Assembly (NCBI RefSeq): GCF_009604375.1
Contig: NZ_WEGH01000002.1
Span: 954,073 to 1,018,072, forward strand
From: Actinomadura macrotermitis
Lineage (GTDB): Bacteria; Actinomycetota; Actinomycetes; Streptosporangiales; Streptosporangiaceae
Length of the DNA: 64,000 nt
Direction of reading: 5' to 3'
Shown: piece after piece, positions 1 to 7,274 of the stretch
Layout: each line of letters opens with the position of its first letter
Numbering within the stretch: position 1 is the stretch's first letter
The notes under the pieces: generated by a model
What the model was told of the DNA's origin: nothing
Databases searched by the model: none
Seen by the model: the letters and a program-made list of their open reading frames with translations, nothing else
Program-made: the position numbers and the translations under genes

Positions 1-333
1 CGGCACATGGCCGACGTCGAGCGCGGCTGGTTCCGCAACGTGGTGAACGGCGAGGACACCGCGGACCTGTGGGCCGGCACCACCGGCCACTACCGCGACT
101 TCGAGGTGGCGGACGCCGATGTGGACGAGGCGTTCGACGCCTGGCACCGCGCGTGCGCCCGGTCCCGGGAGATCGTCGCCGCCGCCCCGTCCCTCGACGT
201 CACCGGCCGGGCCGACGACGGCAAGGACTACTCGCTGCGCAACGTCCTGCTGCACATGATCGAGGAGTACGCCCGGCACAACGGGCACGCCGACCTGATC
301 CGCGAGCGCATCGACGGCGCCACCGGCGAGTGA
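1..333 (+). CDS. DinB-like / DUF664 protein, C-terminal part
   Basis: C-terminal part of a DinB-type four-helix protein of the DUF664 group, relatives of mycothiol-dependent maleylpyruvate isomerase and thiol S-transferases. The frame is open through base 1, so the N-terminus lies outside the window and about 110 residues are visible. The closing motif HMIEEYARHNGHADLIRE is the family hallmark, with spaced histidines expected to bind a divalent metal. The substrate cannot be deduced. It ends three bases before the stop of the convergent oxidoreductase gene. Family call is firm; function is inferred from family only. Confidence 0.8.
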   Translation, partial: RHMADVERGWFRNVVNGEDTADLWAGTTGHYRDFEVADADVDEAFDAWHRACARSREIVAAAPSLDVTGRADDGKDYSLRNVLLHMIEEYARHNGHADLIRERIDGATGE

Positions 334-336
334 GCC

Positions 337-1263
337 TCAGACGGTAAGGACGATCTTGCCGGTGGTGCGGCCCGTCTCGCCCAGCTCGTGCGCCTTGGCG
401 GCCTCCTCCAGCGGCAGCTCGGCCTCGATCGCGGCGTGCAGCAGGCCCGCCCCGGCGAGCGCGGCGATCTCCTTCATCCCGGCGTGGTCCGCCTCGACGA
501 TCATGAAGCCGGCGCGCCGCCCCTGGGCGCGCGCCGCCTCGGCCAGCGCGGCCTCCGCCGGGGAGGCGAGCGACACCACCAGGCCGCCGGGCCGCAGCGT
601 GCGCAGGGAGCGCGGGCCGTACTCGCCGCCGATGGTGTCCAGGACGACGTCGGCGCCCTGGACGGCCTCGGCGAAGTCGGCGGCGGTGTAGTCGATCACC
701 TCGTCGGCGCCAAGGTCGCGGACGAAGCCGTGCTTGGCGGCGCGGGCGGTGCCGATCACGTACGCGCCGCGGGCCTTGGCGATCTGCACGGCCAGGTGCC
801 CGACGCCGCCGGCGGCCGCGTGGATCAGCACCCGCTGCCCCGCCTGCACGTCCGCCATGTCCACCAGTCCCTGCCAGGCGGTGAGCGCGGCGAGCGGTAG
901 CGCGGCGGCCTGCACGTGGTCGATGTTGGCGGGCTTGCGGGCCAGGTGCCGCGCCGGGGAGGTCACGTACTCGGCGTAGGTCCCGGCCGGCGCCGGGTGG
1001 CGGGGCAGGCCGAACACCTCGTCGCCGGGCTGGAACAGCGTCACGCCGATCCCGACCTCCTCCACCACGCCCGACACGTCCCAGCCGAGCCGGACCGGCC
1101 GGCCGGCCAGGCCGCCGCTGGCGCGGTGCCAGCGGTCGGTCGGGTTCACCCCGGCCGCGTGCACCCGGACCAGCACCTCGGCGGGGCCGGGCTCGGGGCG
1201 GTCCACCTCGACGACCTTGAGGACCTCGGGTCCGCCGAACGTGTCCTGGGCGATGGCGCGCAT
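337..1263 (-). CDS. NADP-dependent zinc-free MDR oxidoreductase (quinone reductase type)
   Basis: Medium-chain dehydrogenase/reductase of the quinone oxidoreductase group, 308 residues, cytosolic. It opens with a GroES-like domain (MRAIAQDTFGGPEVL, then WDVSG near residue 61) followed by a Rossmann domain with the nucleotide loop AAAGGVGHLA at 149-158. The cysteine ligands of zinc-type alcohol dehydrogenases are absent, so an NADPH-dependent reductase of quinones or enones is likely. An upstream in-frame ATG exists, but this one is preceded by AAGGAG at good spacing and begins at the conserved family N-terminus. It is divergent from the GlxA-type regulator 94 bases away, which probably controls it. 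Substrate unknown. Confidence 0.88.
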   Translation of the reverse strand: MRAIAQDTFGGPEVLKVVEVDRPEPGPAEVLVRVHAAGVNPTDRWHRASGGLAGRPVRLGWDVSGVVEEVGIGVTLFQPGDEVFGLPRHPAPAGTYAEYVTSPARHLARKPANIDHVQAAALPLAALTAWQGLVDMADVQAGQRVLIHAAAGGVGHLAVQIAKARGAYVIGTARAAKHGFVRDLGADEVIDYTAADFAEAVQGADVVLDTIGGEYGPRSLRTLRPGGLVVSLASPAEAALAEAARAQGRRAGFMIVEADHAGMKEIAALAGAGLLHAAIEAELPLEEAAKAHELGETGRTTGKIVLTV

Positions 1264-1357
1264 TGCTTGCTCCTTCGAACTCGGTGTGCCCCCAGCCTGC
1301 CGGGCCGTCCCGAAGCGGACGAGTGGCCAGATGGCCATGATGTGAAAGAATCCGGCC

Positions 1358-2326
1358 ATGCATCGCGTCGTCGTCCTCGCCCTCGAAGGCGTCTATCCGT
1401 TCGAGCTGAGCATCCCCGTCCGCATCTTCGGCACCGCCGTATCGGCGGACGGCTCCCCCCTCTACGACGTCGTCACCTGCGGCCTGGAGGCGGGACCGGT
1501 GCGCACCGGCGCCGACTTCTCCATCGCCGTCGAGCACGGCGCGGAGGCGCTGGAGACCGCCGACACCCTGGTCATCCCGCCGTTCGGCTGCGGCGCCGAC
1601 CAGGACACCGAGTGGCTGCCCGCGCCGCTGGCGGACGCGCTGCGGCGGCTGCGCCCCGGCGCCCGCATCGTGTCGGTCTGCACCGCGTCCTACGTGCTCG
1701 CCGCCGCCGGGCTGCTCGACGGCCGCCGCGCCACCACCCACTGGAACGAGGCCGCGCACTTCCAGCGGACGTTCCCGCAGGTCGAGGTGGACGCCGACGT
1801 GCTGTTCATCGACGACGGCGACGTGCTCACCGCCGCCGGCGTCGCGGCCGGCATCGACCTGTGCATGCACCTGGTGCGCCGCGACCACGGCAGCGAGATC
1901 GCCAACCAGGTGGCGCGGCGCTGCGTCGTCCCGCCGTGGCGCGACGGCGGCCAGGCCCAGTTCATCGAGCGGCCGGTGCCGCCGCCCTCGGCCACCGCGA
2001 CGGCGGCGACCCGCGAGTGGGCGCTCGGGCAGCTGCACCGCCCGCTGTCGCTGTCGGAACTGGCCCGGCACGCGCGGATGAGCGTGCGCACCTTCTCCCG
2101 GCGGTTCCGCGAGGAGACCGGGATGACGCCGGGGCAGTGGCTGACGCGCCAGCGCGTCGAGCACGCGCGGCGGCTGCTGGAGACCACCGACCTGCCGGTC
2201 GACCGGGTCGCCGAGCAGGCCGGGTTCGGCACGGCCGCGTCCATGCGCCAGCACCTGGTCGCCGCGATCGGCGTCCCGCCGACGGCCTACCGCGCCACCT
2301 TCCGCGGCGAGGACGCCCTCGCCTGA
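1358..2326 (+). CDS. GlxA-family AraC-type transcriptional regulator
   Basis: Transcription factor of 322 residues joining an N-terminal DJ-1/PfpI-like amidotransferase fold (about 1-170) to a C-terminal AraC helix-turn-helix pair (about 225-320). The elbow cysteine sits at residue 108 in VCTASYVLAAAG; in this class the domain usually senses a ligand rather than acting as an enzyme. The DNA-binding part shows the expected signature: SELARHARMSVRTFSRRF, then a second helix pair with DRVAEQAGFGTAAS. It is divergent from the MDR oxidoreductase gene, the likely target. Effector unknown. Confidence 0.88.
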   Translation: MHRVVVLALEGVYPFELSIPVRIFGTAVSADGSPLYDVVTCGLEAGPVRTGADFSIAVEHGAEALETADTLVIPPFGCGADQDTEWLPAPLADALRRLRPGARIVSVCTASYVLAAAGLLDGRRATTHWNEAAHFQRTFPQVEVDADVLFIDDGDVLTAAGVAAGIDLCMHLVRRDHGSEIANQVARRCVVPPWRDGGQAQFIERPVPPPSATATAATREWALGQLHRPLSLSELARHARMSVRTFSRRFREETGMTPGQWLTRQRVEHARRLLETTDLPVDRVAEQAGFGTAASMRQHLVAAIGVPPTAYRATFRGEDALA

Positions 2327-2333
2327 GGGCGGG

Positions 2334-2756
2334 TCAGGCGTCCTCGGGCAGCGCGGCGGCGCGCTCCCAGGCCGGGCCCCGGACGGTGATCACGGCGCGG
2401 TCGGGCAGCGTCTCGCGCAGGCTGAGCATCTTGTCCAGGCCCATCCAGCTCATCCGCTCCCGCAGCGGCCCGGGCACGTGCAGCAGGACCAGCTGGCCGT
2501 GCAGCGCGCGCAGCCGCTTCCACGCCCGCACCAGCACGTTCACGCCGGTGGAGTCGCAGAACTCCAGGCCGGCCGCGTCGACCGCGACATGGGTGCGGCC
2601 GCCGGGCAGCTCGGGGACGTCCAGCGCGGCCTCCAGCCGGGGGGCCGTCGCCAGGTCGAGCTCACCGGACACCGTCACGATCAGCCAGCGGCCGTCGATC
2701 CGCTGCCGCAGCTCCATCGCCTCGGCAGGGGGCGTCTCGTATGTCACTGTCGTCAC
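2334..2756 (-). CDS. STAS-domain anti-anti-sigma factor
   Basis: A 140-residue single-domain STAS protein of the SpoIIAA/RsbV class. These proteins bind an RsbW-type kinase and release a sigma factor, and are switched off by phosphorylation of one serine. The phospho-acceptor motif is clear as LEFCDSTGVNVL (serine near residue 69), preceded by the GELDLATAPRLEAAL strand-helix element typical of the fold. It lies 8 bases from the end of the convergent GlxA-type regulator. No anti-sigma kinase is adjacent, so it is an orphan member; a HATPase_c_2 protein encoded near 22.6 kb is a possible but unproven partner. Confidence 0.85.
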   Translation of the reverse strand: MTTVTYETPPAEAMELRQRIDGRWLIVTVSGELDLATAPRLEAALDVPELPGGRTHVAVDAAGLEFCDSTGVNVLVRAWKRLRALHGQLVLLHVPGPLRERMSWMGLDKMLSLRETLPDRAVITVRGPAWERAAALPEDA

Positions 2757-2839
2757 CCCCCGATGCTGGGCCGGTTCCCTTCGGGGGCCCTGTACCCAGC
2801 ATCGGCGCGACTATTGCCAAGCCCGCGGAGTATCCCCGG

Positions 2840-3262
2840 TCAGTTCGGGGCGGGCGTCTGCGTGATGAACTTCACGCAGGCCAGCGTGGCGGCCTTCAGC
2901 TTGTCCTTGGGGACGTTCGGCGGGGCGGTCTGGCCGATCTTCACGTCGACGCCCTGCTCGTGCATGCACTTGATGAAGGCGTTGACGGCCGGCGGCGTCG
3001 TGCGCAGGCCGCCCCCGGGGCCGGTGCCGGGACCGGTGCCGTTGGTCGGCCCGCCCGCACCCGGGGTCCGCTCGCCGGGGGCGACCGGCGGCGTGCTGCC
3101 GCCAGGCGGGACGGACGCGCCGGGCGCCGGGGCCGGCCCGGTGGCGGGGGAGGTGGTGACGGTCGGGGCCTGGCTCGTGTTCTTGTCCTTGTCGCCGCCG
3201 CCGCAGGCGGTGAGGGCGAGGGACGGGACGAGCACCAGCGCGGCCAGACGGATCGGCTTCAT
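2840..3262 (-). CDS. secreted lipoprotein with Pro/Gly-rich linker and Cys-pair domain
   Basis: Predicted lipoprotein of 140 residues. Signal peptide MKPIRLAALVLVPSLALTAC ends in a good lipobox (LTAC, Cys20), followed by GGG and a linker of about 60 residues rich in Pro, Gly and Thr. The small C-terminal domain (about 92-140) carries two cysteines in FIKCMHEQGVDV and LACVKFI, a pattern seen in actinobacterial lipoproteins of unknown role. An in-frame start ten codons upstream is possible, but the chosen ATG begins the signal peptide and has AAAGGA upstream. Function unknown; membrane anchoring is inferred. Confidence 0.75.
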   Translation of the reverse strand: MKPIRLAALVLVPSLALTACGGGDKDKNTSQAPTVTTSPATGPAPAPGASVPPGGSTPPVAPGERTPGAGGPTNGTGPGTGPGGGLRTTPPAVNAFIKCMHEQGVDVKIGQTAPPNVPKDKLKAATLACVKFITQTPAPN

Positions 3263-3317
3263 CGAGGAGATCCTTTCGGAGGTGGGCGCCACGGTAGAGG
3301 GTGGCGCCCGCCCGCCG

Positions 3318-3680
3318 CTAGGCGACCACGTGCTTGAAATAGAGCTCGGGGGCCAGTTCCCGGATCTCCACGGTGGTCTGGACGGTGTACCCGGTGCCGT
3401 CCTTCAGGTGGGCGCGGACGAGGTCCAGGACGTCGCCGGCCAGCCGGTCGCGGGTGGCGGCGTCCCGCCCGGCCATGATCGCCAGATCCACGTGGATCAT
3501 GGCGTGCGCGGGGTCGCCGTCCCCGATGACCACCTGGTCAAGCGGAACGAACCGGGTCTTGTGGGCGTCCAGCGCGCTGCCGATCAGCTCGGCGGACCGG
3601 GCGTGCAGGGCGAGGGCGAAGGGGCGGCGGTCGAAGGCCTCCGCGAGCGGGGCGGAGTATTCGACGGTGATCTGCGGCAT
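3318..3680 (-). CDS. 5-carboxymethyl-2-hydroxymuconate isomerase-like protein (tautomerase fold)
   Basis: A 120-residue member of the CHMI/HpcD group in the tautomerase superfamily. Mature enzymes use the amino-terminal proline as general base; here the protein begins MPQITVEYS, so Pro2 would be exposed after methionine removal. Further family features are the HARSAELIGS helix, HVDLAIMAGRD in the middle, and the C-terminal strand VEIRELAPELYFKHV. In homoprotocatechuate degradation such enzymes isomerise CHM, but no other genes of that pathway are nearby, so the true substrate is uncertain. It is transcribed in the same direction as the upstream alpha/beta hydrolase. Confidence 0.8.
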   Translation of the reverse strand: MPQITVEYSAPLAEAFDRRPFALALHARSAELIGSALDAHKTRFVPLDQVVIGDGDPAHAMIHVDLAIMAGRDAATRDRLAGDVLDLVRAHLKDGTGYTVQTTVEIRELAPELYFKHVVA

Positions 3681-3737
3681 GAGGCCTCATTCTGGCGGGC
3701 GGGACGGAGCGCGGCGCGGGCGGGTGGCCGGGACCGG

Positions 3738-4523
3738 TCAGCCGGCCGCCTCGGCGAGGAAGCCGTTGGTCAGCTCCGCCCATTCGGCCGGGCGCTCGGC
3801 GAAGGGAAGGTGCCCCGAGTCCAGCTCGGCGAGGCGGGCGCCGGGGATGCCGGCGGCCAGCTCGCGGTGCAGGGCGGGCGGCACCAGCCGGTCGGCCGTC
3901 GTGGAGACCACCAGGGTCGGCGCCGTGATCGCGGCGAGGTCGGCGCGGACGTCGGCGCGGCCGGCGAGGTCGGCGTGCTCGGCGGTGCCGGGCGGGATCG
4001 TCGCCGCGGTGCCGGCCACGACCCGCTCCAGCCGCTCGGGGGTGAGGGCGGCCAGCGCGTCCGGGCCGAGCGCGAGCGGCACGAGGAACCGGGCGAGCGC
4101 GTCGGGGTCGCCCGCGCGGTGCAGGCGGGCCCAGACCTCGGTGATGAGGCGGAGCCGGTTGTCCGCCGCCGCCATGGAGGCGCTCAGCACCAGGGCCGAC
4201 ACGCGCCCGGGGTGGCGGGCGGCGGCGCGGACGGCGACCATGCCGCCGAGGGAGTAGCCCGCGACCGCGAACCTCTCCAGGCCCGTCTCGACGGCGGCCG
4301 CGACGAGTTCGTCGGCCAGGTCGTCCAGGTCGAGCGGGCCGTCCGCGCGGGGCGTCGCGCCGGTGCCGGGGTAGTCGACGCCGACGACGGTGTGCCGGGC
4401 GGCGAGGGTGTCCAGGATCGGGCCGAAGTTGGCCTGGAAGCCGCCGCCCGCGCCGTGCGCGACGGCGAGGCCGGGGCCGGAGCCGGTGACGGTGCGGGCG
4501 AGGCGGACGGAGGTCGCGGGCAT
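3738..4523 (-). CDS. alpha/beta-fold hydrolase
   Basis: Cytosolic alpha/beta hydrolase of 261 residues. Catalytic parts are readable: oxyanion loop AHGAGGGFQANFG near residue 22, nucleophile elbow GYSLGG (Ser near 93), acid in TTADRLVPP and base in DSGHLPFAERP. This layout fits esterases, lactonases or haloperoxidase-like hydrolases. It is divergent from the TenA-like gene, and two palindromic operator-like sequences occupy the 88-base gap, so it is probably under a TetR-type repressor encoded elsewhere. It is followed by the CHMI-like gene 57 bases on, a possible but weak operon. Substrate unknown. Confidence 0.85.
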   Translation of the reverse strand: MPATSVRLARTVTGSGPGLAVAHGAGGGFQANFGPILDTLAARHTVVGVDYPGTGATPRADGPLDLDDLADELVAAAVETGLERFAVAGYSLGGMVAVRAAARHPGRVSALVLSASMAAADNRLRLITEVWARLHRAGDPDALARFLVPLALGPDALAALTPERLERVVAGTAATIPPGTAEHADLAGRADVRADLAAITAPTLVVSTTADRLVPPALHRELAAGIPGARLAELDSGHLPFAERPAEWAELTNGFLAEAAG

Positions 4524-4535
4524 GGGGTCCCCCTG

Positions 4536-4580
4536 TTCTGTAGCGAGTGATACAGATCTAACATAGCGATCGCTACAGAA
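4536..4580. promoter_or_regulatory. paired operator-like palindromes in the hydrolase/tenA divergent promoter
   Basis: Two overlapping dyad elements lie between the divergent genes. The arms TTCTGTAGCGA and TCGCTACAGAA (11 bases each) are exact inverted copies 23 bases apart. Each end also forms its own palindrome: TCTGTA-N8-TACAGA at 4537-4556 and the perfect 12-mer TAGCGATCGCTA at 4564-4575. This looks like a double site for a dimeric TetR-type repressor acting on both genes. No such regulator gene is adjacent. Confidence 0.65.
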
Positions 4581-4611
4581 TCAAGTCCGCGGCTTTTGGC
4601 AGGATTGCGGG

Positions 4612-5226
4612 ATGAGTCTCGCGGCACACCTGGAAGAGCTCGGCCGTCCCCTGGTGGAAGAGCAGCTGGCCCACCCGACCGTGGCGGGCATCGCCCGCGG
4701 CGACCTGGACGAGGCGGTGTTCCGCTCCTGGCTGGAGCAGGACTACCTGTTCCTGCACGACTACGTGCGCGTCTTCGCCCGGCTCGCCTGGCAGGCGCCC
4801 GCCGGGCACCTCGGCGACCTGGTCGACCTGGCGCACGCCACCTTCCACGACGAGCTGGACCTGCACCGCTCCCTGTCCGCGGAGTTCGGCGCCGACCTGG
4901 ACGGCGCGCGCAAGGGCCCGGCCTGCGCCGCCTACACCGCGTTCCTGCTGGACAGCGCCGCCTCCTATGCCGAAGGCCTGGCCGCCCTCTACCCCTGCAT
5001 GTGGGGCTATTCCGCGCTCGGCGCGCGGCTGGCGCGGAATCCGCCGGCCGAGCCCCGCTACCGCCGCTGGGTCGACACCTACGCCGACCCCGGCTTCGCC
5101 GAGCTGACCCGCCGCTGCGCCCAGATGATCGACGAGGCGGCGCCCGAGCGGGGCCGCGCCGAGCGGCTCTTCCTGGAGGGCATGCGGCACGAGATCGCCT
5201 TCTGGGACGTCCCGCTCGGGGGTTAG
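4612..5226 (+). CDS. TenA-family protein (thiaminase II / aminopyrimidine salvage type)
   Basis: TenA/PqqC-like all-helical protein of 204 residues. TenA enzymes hydrolyse degraded thiamine or aminopyrimidine precursors for salvage. Visible features: FRSWLEQDYLFLHDYVRVFA near residue 37 (substrate pocket), ALYPCMWGYSALG near 123 with a cysteine where TenA_C enzymes have theirs, and FLEGMRHEIAFWD near the C-terminus with the conserved Glu and FW pair. It has no TPP riboswitch of its own, but a riboswitch-controlled pyrimidine transporter lies at 18.9 kb. A strong bidirectional terminator follows. The exact reaction is not provable here. Confidence 0.82.
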   Translation: MSLAAHLEELGRPLVEEQLAHPTVAGIARGDLDEAVFRSWLEQDYLFLHDYVRVFARLAWQAPAGHLGDLVDLAHATFHDELDLHRSLSAEFGADLDGARKGPACAAYTAFLLDSAASYAEGLAALYPCMWGYSALGARLARNPPAEPRYRRWVDTYADPGFAELTRRCAQMIDEAAPERGRAERLFLEGMRHEIAFWDVPLGG

Positions 5227-5265
5227 CCGGTCCGCGCCCGCGCGGCTCGCGCGGGCGCGGACCGG
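5227..5265. terminator. bidirectional hairpin terminator
   Basis: Perfect 18-base-pair inverted repeat with a 3-base loop, arms at 5227-5244 and 5248-5265, nearly all G+C. It sits exactly between the convergent tenA-like and old-yellow-enzyme genes, so it likely stops both transcripts. There is no clear T-run. Confidence 0.75.
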
Positions 5266-5269
5266 CGCG

Positions 5270-6358
5270 TCACCGCGTGACCCGCAGGTCGGCGAGGGCG
5301 GGGTAGTCGACGTAGCCGACGGCGTGGTCCCCCTCGGGGAAGCCGTAGACGACCTCCTCGCGCAGCTCGTTCAGCGGGGCGCCGGTGGCGAACCGCGCGG
5401 GCAGGTCGGGGTTGGCGATGAACAGCCGCCCGAAGGAGAAGACGTCGGCCAGGCCCTTGGCGAGGACCTCCTCGGCGGCCTCCCGCGAGCTGGGCGCGGT
5501 CCCGTTGTAGTTGGCGATCAGCGTGCCGGGCCAGTGGGGCCGCAGGCCGGCGATCGCCCCGTACTCACCGCGCTCCAGGACGTGCAGGTAGGCCAGGCCG
5601 AGCGGGGCCAGTTCGGCGAGCAGCGCCTGGTAGGTCCCCTGCGGGTCGTGCTCGACCAGCTCGTTCTCGGGGTTGCCGGGGGAGACGCGCAGGCCGACGC
5701 GCTCGGCGCCGACCGCCGCCGCCACGGCCTGGACGGCCTCGGCGGCGAACCGGATCCGCTCGCCGAAGCGGTCGGTGCGCCGGTTGGTGTTGTCGGCGAG
5801 GAACTGGTGGATCAGATAGCCGTTCCCGCCGTGCAGCTCCACGCCGTCGAACCCGGCGCGGATCGCGTTGCGGGCCTCGGCGGCGAACGCGGCGACGATC
5901 CCCTCCGCCTCGGCGGTCGTCAGCTCGCGCGGCGTGACGTGCTCGGCCATGCCGTCGTCGGTGAAGATCCGCTCGTGCTCGATCCGGACGGGGGAGGGCG
6001 CGACCGGCGTCGCTCCCCCGATGTTGCGCGGATGCGTCATCCGGCCGACGTGCCACAGCTGCGCGTAGATCCGGCCGCCGGCCGCGTGCACGGCGTCCGT
6101 CACCGCCCGCCAGCCCGCCACCTGCTCCTCGGTGACCAGGCCGGGGATGCGGGGGCCGCCCTTGCCGAGGGGATCGGGCCAGATCCCCTCGGTGATGATC
6201 AGGCCGGCGCCGGCGCGCTGGGCGTAGTACTCGGCGGCGTGCGGGCCCGGGACGCCGGTGGCGTCGTCGGCCCGGTTGCGGGTCATCGGCGCCATCGCGA
6301 CGCGGTTCGGCAGCCGCAGGGCGCCGCTCTCGTAGGGCTGGAGCAGGGGGCTGGTCAT
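5270..6358 (-). CDS. old yellow enzyme family alkene reductase (NemA type)
   Basis: FMN-dependent ene-reductase of 362 residues with an (alpha/beta)8 barrel, reducing activated C=C bonds or nitro compounds with NAD(P)H. Hallmarks: LRLPNRVAMAPMTRNRA at the N-terminus, ITEGIWPDPLGKGG, YAQLWHVGRMTHP near residue 100 and FDGVELHGGNGYLIHQFL near 170, with the His-x2-Asn-type pair (HGGN) that binds the substrate carbonyl, then NRRTDRFGERIRF. It is downstream of ridA in a two-gene operon (19-base gap) opposite a MarR repressor, as in electrophile-response systems such as nemRA. Physiological substrate unknown. Confidence 0.92.
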   Translation of the reverse strand: MTSPLLQPYESGALRLPNRVAMAPMTRNRADDATGVPGPHAAEYYAQRAGAGLIITEGIWPDPLGKGGPRIPGLVTEEQVAGWRAVTDAVHAAGGRIYAQLWHVGRMTHPRNIGGATPVAPSPVRIEHERIFTDDGMAEHVTPRELTTAEAEGIVAAFAAEARNAIRAGFDGVELHGGNGYLIHQFLADNTNRRTDRFGERIRFAAEAVQAVAAAVGAERVGLRVSPGNPENELVEHDPQGTYQALLAELAPLGLAYLHVLERGEYGAIAGLRPHWPGTLIANYNGTAPSSREAAEEVLAKGLADVFSFGRLFIANPDLPARFATGAPLNELREEVVYGFPEGDHAVGYVDYPALADLRVTR

Positions 6359-6377
6359 CGGCGTGGTCCTTTCCTGG

Positions 6378-6767
6378 TCAGCGGGCGACGGCGGTGGCCT
6401 CGACCTCGATCAGCCAGTCCGGCTGGGCGAGCGAGGAGACCTCCAGCAGGGTGTCGGCGGGGTAGGGCTCGGCGAGGAACTCCTCGCGCAGCTTGATCAC
6501 CTCGTCCAGGTGCGCGGCCATGTCCCGCACGAAGATGCCGATCTTCACCACGTCGGTGAGGTCGGCGCCGGCCTCGTTCAGCACCCGGCGCAGGTTGGCG
6601 AACGCCTGGCGGCCCTGTTCCAGGAAGCCGCCGGGGACGGTGCGGCCCCGCTCGTCGAAGCCGGCCTGGCCGGAGACGAAGATCAGGCCGTTCGCGCGGA
6701 CCGCCTGCGAGATCCGGTAGGGCGCGTACCAGTCCGGGGTGGTGGCGATCTTCTCGATGGTGCTCAT
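6378..6767 (-). CDS. RidA-family deaminase
   Basis: RidA/YjgF/UK114 family protein of 129 residues. The founding members hydrolyse reactive enamine/imine intermediates; others act in aromatic or pyrimidine breakdown. Family marks are NGLIFVSGQAGFDERG, the QAFANLRRVLNEAGADLTDV helix and IEVEATAVAR with the usual acidic residue at the C-terminus. The strictly conserved arginine of canonical RidA near residue 105 is not obvious, so it may be an Rid4-7-type relative. First gene of an operon with the alkene reductase, facing a MarR gene across a palindrome-rich promoter. Start chosen at the ATG after GAGGGAG. Confidence 0.85.
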   Translation of the reverse strand: MSTIEKIATTPDWYAPYRISQAVRANGLIFVSGQAGFDERGRTVPGGFLEQGRQAFANLRRVLNEAGADLTDVVKIGIFVRDMAAHLDEVIKLREEFLAEPYPADTLLEVSSLAQPDWLIEVEATAVAR

Positions 6768-6782
6768 CTCGGCTCCCTCAAT

Positions 6783-6825
6783 TGCATGCATGTACATGCA
6801 CATATTGAGTCTGCATGTACGCTGC
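6783..6825. promoter_or_regulatory. MarR operator cluster between ridA and marR
   Basis: The ridA-marR gap holds a perfect 14-base palindrome, TGCATGTACATGCA (6787-6800), overlapping the 8-mer palindrome TGCATGCA (6783-6790). A partial second copy, TGCATGTACGCTGC, begins at 6812. The spacing of about 25 bases suggests two MarR dimers covering both promoters, giving repression of the operon and autoregulation. Confidence 0.7.
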
Positions 6826-6856
6826 TGTCAAGCACGAGATTCGGGATGGACGCGCG

Positions 6857-7270
6857 ATGGACAACGAAGCCTGGAACCGGGTCGTCACGCTGCACGGCCG
6901 CGTCGAGCAGGCCCTCGCCAAGGCGCTCCAGCGCGGGCACGGCCTCGGCCTGTCGGAGTACCGCGCGCTGTGCAACCTGGCCCGGGCCGAGGACGGCGAG
7001 CTGCGCATGCAGGAGCTCGCCGACGCCATCGGCCTCAACCAGAGCTCGGTCAGCCGGCTGGTCGCCCGGCTCGAGGACGCCGGGCTCACCCGCCGCGACC
7101 TGTGCCCGCGCGACCGGCGCGGCGTCTACACCGTGATCACCGAGGAGGGCCGCGCCCTCCAGGCCAAGGCGGCGCCCACCTACGACGAGGTGCTCACCGC
7201 CACCCTGGACGCCGCCGCCTCCGACCCCGCGGTGTCGGCGCTGGTCGGCGCCCTGCGCGACCGGTACTGA
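6857..7270 (+). CDS. MarR-family transcriptional regulator
   Basis: Winged helix-turn-helix repressor of 137 residues. The DNA-binding core reads LSEYRALCNLARAEDGELRMQ then the recognition segment GLNQSSVSRLVARLEDAG and the wing RDRRGVYTVITEEGR. MarR proteins usually respond to phenolic or electrophilic ligands. An in-frame ATG 14 codons upstream would place the start inside the operator, so the internal ATG was chosen. Its divergent target is the ridA/alkene-reductase operon. It ends four bases from the convergent His-rich protein gene. Confidence 0.88.
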   Translation: MDNEAWNRVVTLHGRVEQALAKALQRGHGLGLSEYRALCNLARAEDGELRMQELADAIGLNQSSVSRLVARLEDAGLTRRDLCPRDRRGVYTVITEEGRALQAKAAPTYDEVLTATLDAAASDPAVSALVGALRDRY

Positions 7271-7274
7271 GGCC

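Noticed and set aside
200..2254. Very long open frame on the minus strand across the first two genes
   Set aside because: It is composed of Arg/Gly/Ala-rich text typical of a shadow frame in high-GC DNA and overlaps genes with clear homology; no domain is seen.
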